In this document: in pieces, positions 35,501 through 43,114 of the stretch
Layout of the letters: the number at the start of each line of letters is the position of its first letter
How positions within the stretch are numbered: the stretch's first letter is position 1
Assembly (NCBI GenBank): GCA_903925015.1
Contig: CAIYDY010000039.1
Coordinates: 1 to 64,000, forward strand
DNA length: 64,000 nucleotides
Direction: 5' to 3'
Source of the DNA: an uncultured Acidobacteriia bacterium
GTDB taxonomy: Bacteria; Acidobacteriota; Terriglobia; Bryobacterales; Bryobacteraceae
Position numbers and translations under genes: made by a program
Notes under the pieces: model-generated
What the model was told of the DNA's origin: nothing
Seen by the model: only the letters and a program-made list of their open reading frames with translations
The model's database searches: none

Positions 35501-36038
35501 GGTTTTGGTGGGCGGAATCCCCGCTCCCCTCTACTACGTCAGCCCCGGTCAGATCAACCTGCAGATTCCATTCGAACTCGATCCCAGCAAACGCTACCAG
35601 GTGGTGGTGAATTCGAATGCCGCGCTGGCTTTCCCCGAGCCGATCCAGCTCTCGCCCGTCGCCCCCGGCATCGCCGTTCTGGGTGATGGAACGGTGTTGG
35701 CACAGCACAGCAGCGGGCTCTTGGTGTCGCAGTCCGCTCCCGGCCAATCCGGCGAATTTCTGGTGGCCTACCTCTTGGGCCTCGGGGCCACGGATGTTCC
35801 GGTTGCTTCCGGCACGCCATCCCCCACCAGTCCACTGGCACGGCCCTCTGTCCAGCCCACGTTGACAATTGGTGGAACACAAACGCCAATCGCATTCATC
35901 GGTTTGACGCCAGGCTTGGTCGGACTCTACCAGATGAACTTCCAAGTTCCTCTAGGTCTGCCCAACGGCAATTTGCCCTTGGTTGTGACACAGGGAGGCG
36001 TTGCAACGCAGTCCGCTATATTGCCGGTTAAGAACTAA
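26538..36038 (+). CDS. Giant Ig-repeat/Kelch surface protein with Solibacter C-terminal domain
   Basis: This is 3166 residues from TTG 26538 (GAGGA 7 nt upstream); a TTG at 26349 would add 63 residues without support. A signal (WVAPIMLFAALGAFAPAAFG) comes first. Fourteen Ig-like He_PIG-type repeats of ~90-100 residues run from about 26650 to 30690, each with a Cys pair (FTCTNN...YTTTCTV) and a PYxWS..GxLPxG..SGTP core. One Cys-free repeat follows, then six Kelch blades (30957-31960), an IPT/TIG segment, a Gly-rich linker (32230-32275), BACON-like and more Ig-like domains. From ~35340 to the end lies the TIGR03437-like domain (NAFGSQFGAAQAPGSIIAVYGANLA in two parts). It is probably an adhesin or glycan binder on the cell surface. 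A strong terminator follows. Confidence 0.88.
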   Translation: MIEIRQKLSAGPRRTQQRRGWVAPIMLFAALGAFAPAAFGTFSVSCTVPGTAEVGVNYTGASCTASGGTGPYTYALGSAAATLPTGLSVGTNTGSITGIPAAGTANNYSFTVTATDTSNGNATVTSTANPLTVIAAPTFSCTVTTAPVEQNATYSTKCTATGGTGTGYTWSLSAGAFPAGITAAVSGANNSIYTISGALTGTTSFSYTVQLADSNSAASTTPTVFANNSVLAAPSFTCTVNALTGNSLPEEVGISYGTLCTAVGGSGGYTWSISLGTLPASIALVAGTTNATEKLIGTPSAAAGFDYTLQVQDSNGVKATQRFQGNIIAAPSVSCSPATITTPVITNTVFPTLTCTVSGGTAPYTLSSIKGTNTGTKILPASVTLSPTAIPTTATTGSVSGNVTDPASTTYGFAIQVTDSASVPQTAQSANYAGTVASAMTATCTPTGFLEVGATYSVACSVTGGTGTFTWSTTGTIPTGLSPINSSLTGAISSGTLAIAQSATFQIKVTDGSTPAQSVLATNTVLTGTNFGGNIVAGPSFTCTPETAPQEATLAYTTTCTATGGSGTYSTWAVTSGTKPAYLTQSATSGASITFSGTPPASGTVDFTIGLTDSAGVAATPRQINGTVSAKVAFTCDNNSGPVSTSAAYTTTCTVTAGSGVGSFNWSISAGALPTNVTQSVTTGNSVTFSHAAGGSAIPAGAANFTVQVADSLNVKATQAFASTVTAGPVLTCTNNSGPGEVGIAYTTTCSVTTGTGVSPYNFTVTGTPPSFLTSSTTATSITLSGTPSAVSAAANYAVVVTDTTTPTAATASKSFTSTVVATSAFTCTKSSSFLADLGATYSNTCTVTANTGVGPYNWSISAGALPGGLTLSATTGTSVTISGTPLAAGAASFTLQMADSLSSTSTSAFSGTIQRAPLFTCTNNNVPAEIGVAYTSTCTLTSGTGTSPYAWSITGIGLPAGVTSTTTANSITIAGTPVGTGGSASYTVQLIDGSGGLASQPFSGTVASAPAFTCTNSNTPTKAGLNYTTTCTVTSNTGFGPFGWSISAGALPAGVTLTTTATSATLSGTPTSTGATSYTLLLTDSAAMTANKVFIGTIAAAAFTCNNYNTPLEVGLAYSVTCTANSIGASAPYAWVVNGGSLPAGITSSTNSNSITLTGPATTAGAAAFTIQMTDGGSVVTQRPFAGTVAPALAFTCTNNNGPTAVGAAYTTTCTVTGGTGVGPYGWSTIGGGTSMPAGMTFTTNGTSSTPVTAVTLAGPVTASGTANFNLLLVDTAGASVSKNFNSTVVPAPAFTCGNSGGPVEVGVAYSNTCTLTSGTGTSPYTFSITGTVPTGVTSVVGATTVTFSNSPTLAGPYSYSVKLVDSLGGTAAQAFVGNVAALPVITSVSPLPAATGGSPYVLQLTATGGVPAGYVWSVTGLPAWASFNPSTGVISGTPLSAIPSNLTILLNDGLKTATQVNAILPVNGPTGQTWTQLTPAGGAPQPRGGQVSAFDPATRQMLIFGGTGVGGFLNDLWSYNAAGNTWISLVPSGTAPAARSQASAVYDSVTANMTLFGGQTGPTTCGNDTWRLANANAAAGTPVWLQMSPTGTAPAARQGHGAAYDPNTNRMLVFGGDSCTGTQFNDVWVLSNANGTGGTPAWTQLSPTGTAPTTRTFSSAVYDPAANKLVLFSGFGSSVADTDVWTLSNANGVTGTPAWTKTTPTGGPLYARDAHTAILDTTNSRMTIFGGSANTTGGPTSDTWVLANANGAAAQTWTQLAPQGTIPAPRYLHSAAFDGNQMIVFGGTSGSTLFNDLWTLSDSNGLVTVTGLNPGFFTSGGTAFTLTISGQGFVPSSLVFWNGVAVPTTYVSENQLTAAVPATNLVAAGNVAILVANPGNNISTVYNTIILPGSSGGGTGGGGGGGGGSPQGDGTSSSVSPTTLSYTLPSGPVTGSQTVTLTYSSPKPDIPTYSAGAVLSAGSGWLRISPATGTMTQTSTSAPYTFQATMQVLVDPTGISSGSSYSGTVNFLVVNSISSVAVTMNVTDPQVSVPSVTISGTLGQALSGAVAPVGGTGPYTCALVSGNLPTGVSVRQDCTVGGTPSAAGNFAVTVRATDATQTKGTGVVNISILGITTTSLPPVSTNVAYTASVAAAGGQPPYSFTASGLPQGLSMNGSGTITGTVTTAPASTPLASVTVTDAVGLSTSASFKLTVTAPGPLALPTPTLSDAGIGVLYTQSLTATGGTPPYQWQLTGGALPNGMSLTATGIINGIPTAVGSSTFTVQVKDSVGATVSAPATLNVRPAALQLTTKSPLPSGVVGNEYPSQALSASGGTPPYTFAISQGNLPVGLTLAGGIISGTPTVAGDFAILIGISDAATPATTGTGGLALNIRANTTDLLLSTGSMSFTVATGATTLPAPQTLAVKSTTVSQQIPYTVTVTSASPWLSVSGGGTTPGLLTVALNSQAAQLPAGPYTASVTLSCTSQSVCAGKSQSMQVSLSVTAPPPALSVATAILSMSTTPPAQTQSADLILRNSGGGLLNVTGATCNATWCKAGTLPAPIQGGSSSAIAVSADPTQLASGYYRTTVDVTTSAGTASVPVTFLVAKSATISLAPGATQLSLPQGQLSNNPGGSFQIAAAGDVISWNAAVTAGATWLSVTTPAGVSTPQGAGTVRYAVNSGSLAVGTYYGTIRVDAAGATNAPQDFQVVLTVNAPSDPVRPDPQPAGLLFLTSVGASAPAAQAVNVFANSATPVPYSTATDGQAWLTVVASTNTASATTPGQSTVSVNTQGLTAGVYRGTVSYSMSAAAVRAVNVTLVVAPAGATVSGSGTSATGQGLGSRATGTCAPTQLIQAQTGLVNNFAATVARASQIQVRLVNDCGVFVNNARVTVSFSSGDPQLNLVPLDSTSGTYSGTWIPRTPGAPVTIDTRAAASDLPASDALLSGSVGANNGPLVSSGGLVNAFGSQFGAAQAPGSIIAVYGANLASQAVVNTNLPLPTTLGGTSVLVGGIPAPLYYVSPGQINLQIPFELDPSKRYQVVVNSNAALAFPEPIQLSPVAPGIAVLGDGTVLAQHSSGLLVSQSAPGQSGEFLVAYLLGLGATDVPVASGTPSPTSPLARPSVQPTLTIGGTQTPIAFIGLTPGLVGLYQMNFQVPLGLPNGNLPLVVTQGGVATQSAILPVKN

Positions 36039-36056
36039 CGTTCCGTCGTGTCTTCG

Positions 36057-36105
36057 ACCAGCCTCCAACTCCCAGTTCAGGGGACGTTGGAGGCTGGTTT
36101 GTTTT
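36057..36105 (+). terminator. Rho-independent terminator of the giant gene
   Basis: A 13-bp stem (ACCAGCCTCCAAC at 36057-36069 and GTTGGAGGCTGGT at 36086-36098) with a 16-nt loop is followed by a T-rich run to 36105. It lies 18 bp after the stop codon. Confidence 0.9.
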
Positions 36106-36189
36106 GTCCCGTCTGCATTGCCTCGGGGAAACAGTCAATTGCAATCACCCTGTAATGTGACTGGCGTACACTAAGCGCGAGTCCTCCCC

Positions 36190-38670
36190 ATGAATAGAAA
36201 CACACTCGCGGCTACACTCGCTGCTGTCTGCGTCCTTGGAATCGGTTTTGCAGCCAAGACCGCCTTGGACCGGAAACATCTCCCCAACAAGCCCGATTCG
36301 ACCGGCGCTGTCACCCTCCCGAACGGCTGGCGCATCACCCCTGCCGGGCGTCACATCGCCTTGCCAGGTGACCTTCCGATGAAGATGTACCCGACTGCCG
36401 ACGGTAATTCCGTCATCGTCAGCACCGGCGGATACCACGATCACAGCGTCAACATCATCGATGTGAAGTCGGCTAAGATCACCTCGACACTTGACGTTGT
36501 CAAGACTTGGGACGGTATGGCCGTCGACCCGACCTCGGGGACGATTTACCTGTCCGGCGGCGGTCACGCGATGAACGGATTTGCGGCGACACTGGCGCGG
36601 CTTGGCAACCAGTCCCCCATGAAGGAATCCATGGACAAGCCTGTCCTGCGCGTCAGCCTGAAGGACGGCAAATTGGCCGCTGCTCCGGGCTTGGGTATCG
36701 CAGGCTTGGACGAGACGAAACGCTACGTATCGGGCATTACGCTGGGGCCTGATGGTGCACTGTATGTCCTGAACATCCAGACCGACACGATCTATCGGCT
36801 TTCGGGCAAGGATTTCTCGGAACAGGCTTCGGCCAAAACCGGCTACCGCCCGCACAGCGCGGTATTTTCGCCGGACAAGAAATCTTTGGCGGTCACGTAC
36901 TGGGGGGATGCCGCGGTGGGGATTCTGGACCCGGCAACCCTCAAGGAAACGGCCCGCATCCAAGTCGGCAGCCATCCCAGCGAAATGGTCTGGGCCAAGG
37001 ATGGGCGTCTGTTTGTGACCAATTCCGGGTCGAACACCGTCAGCGTGATCTCCGGCGGCAAGGTCACGGAGAGCGTTAGAACCTCCATGGACCCGAAGGC
37101 TCCGGTTGGTTCCACGCCGAACGCCCTCGCGTTGTCGCCGGATGCCAAGACCTTGTATGTTGCTAACTCGGACAACAACAATGTCGCGATCATCGATGTC
37201 GGCGACACCAAGGAGTCGAAGGTGGCCGGGTTTATTCCGACCGGCTGGTACCCAACCGCGATCGCGGTCTCTCCAGACGGACGCCGCCTGTTTGTCGGCA
37301 CCGGCAAGGGAATGGGGTTCCGCAACAACTTCCCCGGACAGGTCGCCGAGCAGCGCAAGGTTCCGAATCCCCAGACCCCGTACGATTACATCGGCGACGT
37401 GCTCTCCGGTGCCGTCTCGATCATTGATGTGCCGAACGCTACGCAACTTGCGGCCTACACCAAGCAGGCCATTGCGAACGTCCCGGTCCCGGCCGACGAA
37501 GTGGATTCGGCCCTCGCCGCGCGCGTTCAGCGCGACGTGTTCCCCAAGATCAAGCACGTCCTATACATCATCCGCGAAAACAGGACCTACGATCAGGTTT
37601 TCGGAGACCTCGGGGTGGGTAACGGCGAGCCCAAGCTCACGCTCTTCGGGGAAAAGGTGACACCGAACGCACATGCCCTGACCCGGAAGTTCGTAACCTT
37701 CGACAACCTCTACTGCGACGGCGAGGTTTCCGAAGACGGCCACCAGTGGACCAATGCCGCCTACGCCACGGACTTCAACCAAAAGGCTTGGACCAATAGC
37801 TACAGCAAGCGCGGCGAGCCTGAGGCCGACGAACGCCTGATGGACTCGCCGGCCGGCTACCTCTGGGACAACTGTGCACGGCACAATAAGACGTTCCGCA
37901 GCTATGGTGAAATGGCGAGCTTTGTGTCGACTCCCGAATCGGAGCCGAAGGTCAAAGCCACCGGATCGCTCACTGGCCATGCCTCCACGGAATGGCTTGC
38001 GGCGAAGGACAAAGGTGCCCGCGACCCTGAAAAGGCCGGGATTTTTATCAAGGAATTGAACGAGGCCGAGAAGACGGGCCAATGGCCGAACTTCATGGTG
38101 ATGGCGCTTGGTGAGGACCACACCCAGGGCCTGACGCCGGGTGCGTTCACGCCGTTCGCCCGTGTCGGCAGCAACGACCAGGCTCTGGGTATGATCGTCG
38201 ATGCCGTCAGTCGCTCAAAGTTCTGGAACGAAACCGCCATCTTCGTCATTGAAGATGATGCCCAAAACGGTCCCGACCACGTGGATGCGCATCGGACGGT
38301 TGGCTTGGTTCTTTCGCCCTGGGTGAAGCGTGGCGTGGTGGACAGCACGATGTACACCACTTCGTCGATGGTCCGCACGATGGAACTGATCCTCGGTTTG
38401 CCGCCGATGACCCAGTTCGATGCCGCAGCCACCCCCATGTACTTCTCCTTCACGACGGATGCCAAGTCCGAGCCGATTCCCAATGTGGCCCCGAAGGTCG
38501 ATTTGCTGTCCCACAACCCGGCGGCGGGTCCCGGCGCGAGGGCGTCATTGAAGCTCGACTTCTCTGACATTGACCGTGCCGACCCTGACGAGTTGAACCG
38601 GATTCTGTGGGCTGCGATTCGTCCCGGAGAGCCGATGCCCGCTCCCGTCCGCAGTGCACGGTTGCGGTAG
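36190..38670 (+). CDS. Beta-propeller phosphoesterase (PF04185-type, phospholipase C/acid phosphatase)
   Basis: This is 826 residues with signal peptide MNRNTLAATLAAVCVLGIGFA. Residues ~50-420 are YVTN-type propeller repeats (TPNALALSPDAKTLYVANSD, YPTAIAVSPDGRRLFVGTG). From ~455 the phosphoesterase domain appears: IKHVLYIIRENRTYDQVFGDLG, then FDNLYCDGEVSEDGHQW, and the metal-site region IFVIEDDAQNGPDHVDAHRTVG. Members are metal-dependent phosphatases or phospholipases; propeller fusions are common in Acidobacteriota. Substrate unknown. It has its own terminators on both sides. TACACT (36167-36172) could be its -10, 17 nt before the ATG. Confidence 0.88.
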   Translation: MNRNTLAATLAAVCVLGIGFAAKTALDRKHLPNKPDSTGAVTLPNGWRITPAGRHIALPGDLPMKMYPTADGNSVIVSTGGYHDHSVNIIDVKSAKITSTLDVVKTWDGMAVDPTSGTIYLSGGGHAMNGFAATLARLGNQSPMKESMDKPVLRVSLKDGKLAAAPGLGIAGLDETKRYVSGITLGPDGALYVLNIQTDTIYRLSGKDFSEQASAKTGYRPHSAVFSPDKKSLAVTYWGDAAVGILDPATLKETARIQVGSHPSEMVWAKDGRLFVTNSGSNTVSVISGGKVTESVRTSMDPKAPVGSTPNALALSPDAKTLYVANSDNNNVAIIDVGDTKESKVAGFIPTGWYPTAIAVSPDGRRLFVGTGKGMGFRNNFPGQVAEQRKVPNPQTPYDYIGDVLSGAVSIIDVPNATQLAAYTKQAIANVPVPADEVDSALAARVQRDVFPKIKHVLYIIRENRTYDQVFGDLGVGNGEPKLTLFGEKVTPNAHALTRKFVTFDNLYCDGEVSEDGHQWTNAAYATDFNQKAWTNSYSKRGEPEADERLMDSPAGYLWDNCARHNKTFRSYGEMASFVSTPESEPKVKATGSLTGHASTEWLAAKDKGARDPEKAGIFIKELNEAEKTGQWPNFMVMALGEDHTQGLTPGAFTPFARVGSNDQALGMIVDAVSRSKFWNETAIFVIEDDAQNGPDHVDAHRTVGLVLSPWVKRGVVDSTMYTTSSMVRTMELILGLPPMTQFDAAATPMYFSFTTDAKSEPIPNVAPKVDLLSHNPAAGPGARASLKLDFSDIDRADPDELNRILWAAIRPGEPMPAPVRSARLR

Positions 38671-38686
38671 TTGTAGTCCCAACCCG

Positions 38687-38720
38687 AAAAGCCGCAGCCG
38701 AAATACTGGCTGCGGCTTTT
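38687..38720. terminator. Bidirectional intrinsic terminator
   Basis: A 13-bp perfect stem, AAAAGCCGCAGCC (38687-38699) and GGCTGCGGCTTTT (38708-38720), with an 8-nt loop gives a T-run on both strands. It sits between the convergent phosphoesterase and small membrane-protein genes. Confidence 0.9.
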
Positions 38721-38723
38721 CCG

Positions 38724-39155
38724 TCATTTATCGGCACTGTAAAAGGACGGTCGCCCGCGTAGCTGGAGCGCTAGGTGTACCACCAGTTCGATAGCGACAA
38801 ACACCAGTCCGCCGGTCCACCATGCGGGGGAGCGCCTTAATTGGACCCCCAGCACGGCGGCGGTTTGTGCCATCCCGGCTGCCAGCACCACTCCACCCAA
38901 GAACCATACCCCGAGCCGGGCGATTGACTGCACGCCGCGTTCGGCGGGCAATCGGAGCCGGATCCAGTTCAGATAGAAAATCTCAACATAGTGACCACCC
39001 AACGATGGCCAGAGTGCCAGGACCATCGCAATTGGCCAGTGCGTCAAGCCTCCCAGGCGCTGGGCCATGACGGCACCTGCAACGGAAGCGATGATTCCAT
39101 TGCGCAGCAGTGTGATTTGGACTGGTTCGTGATGGGCTTGGACTTGAGGAGGCAT
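38724..39155 (-). CDS. Small integral membrane protein, unknown
   Basis: This is 143 residues from ATG 39155 (MPPQVQAHHEPVQITLLRNG). The open frame extends much further upstream into the receptor gene, but that part is antisense noise and there is a terminator between. Four hydrophobic segments are visible: ITLLRNGIIASVAGAVMA, WPIAMVLALWPSLGG, IARLGVWFLGGVVLAAGMAQ and WTGGLVFVAIELVVHLALQ. No motif or family is recognised. A weak GGGA 8 nt upstream is the only ribosome-binding candidate. Confidence 0.6.
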   Translation of the reverse strand: MPPQVQAHHEPVQITLLRNGIIASVAGAVMAQRLGGLTHWPIAMVLALWPSLGGHYVEIFYLNWIRLRLPAERGVQSIARLGVWFLGGVVLAAGMAQTAAVLGVQLRRSPAWWTGGLVFVAIELVVHLALQLRGRPSFYSADK

Positions 39156-39185
39156 CGGTTGTCCCGATAGCTTATCAGGAAACGC

Positions 39186-39220
39186 AAAAAAGCCGCTACC
39201 CTTGGGAGGATAGCGGCTTT
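39186..39220 (-). terminator. Intrinsic terminator of the second receptor gene
   Basis: AAAGCCGCTA (39189-39198) pairs perfectly with TAGCGGCTTT (39211-39220). On the minus strand it is followed by a run of Ts, 25 bp after the receptor stop. Confidence 0.88.
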
Positions 39221-39244
39221 CTTGTTGTGTTTGTAGGTCTTTCC

Positions 39245-42200
39245 CTAGAACGTGAAGCGGGCGGTCAACTGAACCTGCCGAGGCGTCCAGTAGGACGTCT
39301 GGAGGGATTCGATGCCGTCCGAGGTGTTCGGATTGACCCGTCCCTGGATGTTCAGCGCGTTGAACGCGTCCATGTTGACGCGAAGCCTGGCCTTGTCCGT
39401 GATCTGGAACTCCTTGTAAATGGAGATGTCCGTGATGTAGTTGAAAGGTCCAAGCAGGACGGTCTGCGAGAACGGATTGGCGCCCGAGGGTCCCGGGGAA
39501 TAGCCCGTTACGACTTGGGAACCGTTCTTCAGTGTGACTGTGACGTTGTTGTTGCCGAAGTTGGCCGTGCCGGGGATGTTGTTCAGCGGTGCCAGGTACG
39601 GCACGTAGCTGGACGGAACCCCGGAAACGCCATTCTTGGCGGCATTGATCACGGAGGGCGACAGGTAGCCATTGAACCACATATAGGCGGGGTGGCAAAC
39701 ACCGCTGCGGCAGTCGTTGATCGGAACCGAGCTCTTGTAGACTTCAACTTGGCTGGTGGCACCCCAGTTGCCAGCGGCAACTTGGAACGCTTGGGAAACC
39801 ACTTGGCCGACAAACGCCACTTGGAAGCCGCCGACGACCGCGTTCACGAACTTATTCGAGCTCGCGAGGAAGCGCCGCCCCTTGCCGAACGGAACTTCGT
39901 AAGTTCCGTTGAACGTGATGTGGTGTTCCGGGATCGCCGTGTCGATGTGGTAGTTCTCGTAACGGTTGAGGGCCTTGCTGGGGTTGAGCAGCGTGCCAAC
40001 GTCCATGCCGGCCGGCAACACACCCGGAGCGAAGTTCGCCGCCGGATACAGCACGTTGTCCCGGAAGGTATTGCCTCCAACGCGGAACGCGCGCGAGTAG
40101 ACGTAGAAAATCTGGTAACCGAAGCCCTTCTTGAACGGGCGCTGGTAGTTCAACTGCAGCGCGCTGTCGTTGGACCATCCGGTCTTCTGCGAGATCACGT
40201 TGCCGCCCCAAGTGGTGTTGTCGTAGGGGCGTGTCGCGACGCCTGCGAAAGTTCCGGTGGGCGGCGTGGTGCCGGTCGCCGTCTCCCAAACGTAGGTCGA
40301 CGGTGCGTTGTTGTATTGGTAGTTCTGGTCCAGGTTCGAGCCGTGCGTGTACACGTAGCTGACGCGGAACACTGAGCCATCCTTGAAGGGTTGCTCAATC
40401 GTCATGTTCGCTTCGCGCACGTGGGCCGGCGGGTAGTGCGACGCCAGCGATTCGCCAATGCCGATGCCCGGCAGCAGCGCGTTGGTGGAATTGCTGTTCA
40501 CCACGTTGGCGCTGTTCTGTCCGGCGATCACCGAGAGCGGCGAGCGCAGCAGGTAGTTCGGCAGCCCGTCGGGTGCCTGCGCGGCGCTGGTGTAGCTTTG
40601 CGAGTAGCTGGCCGTGAACGGGTAGTTCGACGTCAGGTAGCGGACCGAGTTGCGGACCGGCACCGGATAGATGTACTCGCCGTAGCCGCCGCGGACGACC
40701 ATACCTCGGGGAGCGAAGGTTGGAGTCCATGCAAATCCGGCGCGCGGCAGGACGTTTGCCATACTGTTTTCGAAACCATTCGACGAGATTCCGGCCTGTT
40801 GCGGAGTTTCAAATTTGACTCCGAGGTTTTGCAGGTTGGTCACCAGAGCCTGGGTCGTGTAGCCGTTGGCTATGAAATCCGAAATCGGCTTGCCAAGGAC
40901 AATGGCATCGTTCTTGAAGTCGAACGTCATGAAGTTGTGGTCGTTCGCGACCGGGGCAGGGTGCATTTCCCAACGCAGGCCAAGGTTGACAGTCAGATGG
41001 TTGCCGATGCGGTAGTTGTCCTGGATATAGAGGTCGTACTCATTCAGCGAGGCCTTGTTGAAGGGCGCGTTCTTGTTCTGGCTGTAGCTGCTGGCCGCGC
41101 CGAGGAAGAAGTCGGCGTCCTGGTAGCCGGTGTTCGGCTTGGCACCGTAGTTGGCACCGGTAGTCGGGTCGTAGATCGCGGTTGCTTGGTTTGAGAACGA
41201 GATCGAGTCCGGCGAGCGGTCCGAAAGGTACGAGAACCGTTCGTGCCGCACGCGTCCGCCGAAAGCCAACTGGTGCTTGCCCGCGACCTTGTTGAAATTC
41301 TGATCCAGGGTGGCAATCATCTGGCTCATGCCGTAATACCACTGCGAGCCGCCATAAGGCATGGTCAGGTTGGAACCGATGGCGGGGAAGCCGATCTGAC
41401 CGAAGTTGTTCGGCAGGCCCAGTTGCTGCTCGTAGTTGGCGAGCGAGGCTTGGTTGCCCTGCACATACATGCGCTGCCACTGCTGGCTGATCACGGTTTC
41501 GCCGAACAGGGTCGGGGAGAAGATGTGCGAATAGCCGAGTGCATAGCTAACCGTCTGCACGGGAATTGCCTGGTAGCCGGTGGCACCGGCGGGGAGGCCG
41601 CCACCCGCAATGTTGGCCGGGGAATTGGCCGGGTAGTTGCGGAGCGCCTGCTGCTGCTGGTCGATATCGGTGAAGCGCACGTAGACGCGGTTGCTCTGGT
41701 CGAACACGTGGTCCAGCCGGAACGTGATGTTCGGCACGGTCTGCGTGGTGGGGTTGATCGCGTTGAAGTTGGAATTCACCAGCGGGTTGTCGCTGGTCTG
41801 GGGCAACGGCGTCGCGGCGTACAGAGTCTTTGCCAGAGGGCTAATGCGGCTGATCGGAATCTGATTGTTGGGGAACGGGGCGCGGGCGTAGTTGTTGGCC
41901 GCGCTCTGGGTGGTGTTTGGATCGTAAAGCACCTGCAGAAGGCCGCCACCATTGACCAGACCGCTGAAATCGCCGGTGCGCATCGCGGCGGTTGGAACTG
42001 TCACTAGCTCGTTCGCGGCTTGGCGCAACGAGAATCGTTCGTATGCGAAAAAGAAGAACGACTTGTTCTGGCCGTTGTACAGCTTCGGGATGCGGATGGG
42101 ACCGCCGACGGTGCCGCCGAACTCGTTACGGACCAAGTGGGGTGCGGCGAAGTTCGCCGGATTCTGGCGGGCCTTGGCGATACCGAAGTAGTTGTTGCGG

Positions 42201-42961
42201 GCCGTTTCGAACATCGAGCTATGGATCTGGTTGGAACCCGACTTGGTTGTCAGGATGACCGTGGCCGGGGTGGCGAACTGGGCGCTGGAATTCAGCGTTT
42301 CAAAACGCGCTTCCTGAACCGAATCGGGATCCGGCAAAGTTGCCTGGGCCGTGTTGGACTCGCCGCCGAAATTGCGGTTGGTCATCGGCGCGCCATCCTG
42401 CGAGTACTCCATGCCTTCGCCCATCAGTCCGTTGGCGCGGGTACCGCCGCCTTCCAGTCCGGGCACCGTATTCTGTGCCAGACCAAGGACGTTGCGGCCG
42501 TTTTGGGGCAACTGGTCGATGCGGTTCGCATCCAACTGCGTGCTGACGACTCCGCTGTCGTATGTGGCGAGCTGAACTGTTTCTGAACTCACGGTCACGG
42601 TCTCGGCGACGTCGCCGACCGCCAGCTTGGCGTCGAGGACGACCACCTTGCCGTCCTGGAGTTCGATTTTCACAACGTACTTTTTCATGCCCGCGGCGCT
42701 GAAAGTTACAGTGTAGTTGCCTGCGAACAATCCAGGGACGGCGTAGAAGCCGGTGCCGTTGGCGGTCGTATTGTTTGTGACCGAGGTTGCTTGGTTGACA
42801 ACATGGACGGCGGTGTTGGGAACAGCCGCGCCCGTGGAATCCTGGACAGTGCCTTGGATCGAGGCCGCGCCGCTTTGTGCCGACAACGTGGCGGGGAGCA
42901 CGAGCGCCGCCGCGAGCAATGCGAAACTTGCGCACCACTTCTGACTGGAAAACTGGTTCAT
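39245..42961 (-). CDS. TonB-dependent receptor, Oar-like (second)
   Basis: This is 1238 residues. ATG 42961 is chosen because GAGGAG lies 5 nt upstream and the signal peptide (SSQKWCASFALLAAALVLPATLSAQ) starts there; the open frame continues 42 codons upstream without support. Residues ~30-115 are a carboxypeptidase-regulatory-like domain (ASIQGTVQDSTGAAVPNTA), followed by a plug (IDQLPQNGRNVLGLAQ) and a long barrel ending in Phe (QLTARFTF). It should import a large substrate with TonB energy; the ligand is unknown. It is divergent from the second heptahaem cytochrome gene, with a shared 153-bp intergenic region, mirroring the first receptor/cytochrome pair. Confidence 0.9.
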   Translation of the reverse strand: MNQFSSQKWCASFALLAAALVLPATLSAQSGAASIQGTVQDSTGAAVPNTAVHVVNQATSVTNNTTANGTGFYAVPGLFAGNYTVTFSAAGMKKYVVKIELQDGKVVVLDAKLAVGDVAETVTVSSETVQLATYDSGVVSTQLDANRIDQLPQNGRNVLGLAQNTVPGLEGGGTRANGLMGEGMEYSQDGAPMTNRNFGGESNTAQATLPDPDSVQEARFETLNSSAQFATPATVILTTKSGSNQIHSSMFETARNNYFGIAKARQNPANFAAPHLVRNEFGGTVGGPIRIPKLYNGQNKSFFFFAYERFSLRQAANELVTVPTAAMRTGDFSGLVNGGGLLQVLYDPNTTQSAANNYARAPFPNNQIPISRISPLAKTLYAATPLPQTSDNPLVNSNFNAINPTTQTVPNITFRLDHVFDQSNRVYVRFTDIDQQQQALRNYPANSPANIAGGGLPAGATGYQAIPVQTVSYALGYSHIFSPTLFGETVISQQWQRMYVQGNQASLANYEQQLGLPNNFGQIGFPAIGSNLTMPYGGSQWYYGMSQMIATLDQNFNKVAGKHQLAFGGRVRHERFSYLSDRSPDSISFSNQATAIYDPTTGANYGAKPNTGYQDADFFLGAASSYSQNKNAPFNKASLNEYDLYIQDNYRIGNHLTVNLGLRWEMHPAPVANDHNFMTFDFKNDAIVLGKPISDFIANGYTTQALVTNLQNLGVKFETPQQAGISSNGFENSMANVLPRAGFAWTPTFAPRGMVVRGGYGEYIYPVPVRNSVRYLTSNYPFTASYSQSYTSAAQAPDGLPNYLLRSPLSVIAGQNSANVVNSNSTNALLPGIGIGESLASHYPPAHVREANMTIEQPFKDGSVFRVSYVYTHGSNLDQNYQYNNAPSTYVWETATGTTPPTGTFAGVATRPYDNTTWGGNVISQKTGWSNDSALQLNYQRPFKKGFGYQIFYVYSRAFRVGGNTFRDNVLYPAANFAPGVLPAGMDVGTLLNPSKALNRYENYHIDTAIPEHHITFNGTYEVPFGKGRRFLASSNKFVNAVVGGFQVAFVGQVVSQAFQVAAGNWGATSQVEVYKSSVPINDCRSGVCHPAYMWFNGYLSPSVINAAKNGVSGVPSSYVPYLAPLNNIPGTANFGNNNVTVTLKNGSQVVTGYSPGPSGANPFSQTVLLGPFNYITDISIYKEFQITDKARLRVNMDAFNALNIQGRVNPNTSDGIESLQTSYWTPRQVQLTARFTF

Positions 42962-43114
42962 CAAAACTCCTCTATTTCTCTTGCTGGCTGATACCCCAGA
43001 GACTGGCCTTGATTTTATCAAACGTGTGAACGCGGGGCAAGCCGTAAGCGGTAAAGTAAGCCTCCGAAGTGCTGCGGAAACAGTCATTTGACGGATCTTG
43101 ATACCATTTGGGCT

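Noticed and set aside
36145-37557. 470-codon open frame on the minus strand
   Set aside because: Antisense to the propeller phosphoesterase; it has no start context and would cross that gene's promoter.
38724-39698. Long form of the small membrane-protein gene
   Set aside because: The upstream part is antisense to the end of the second receptor and crosses its terminator; only the part from ATG 39155 has membrane helices.
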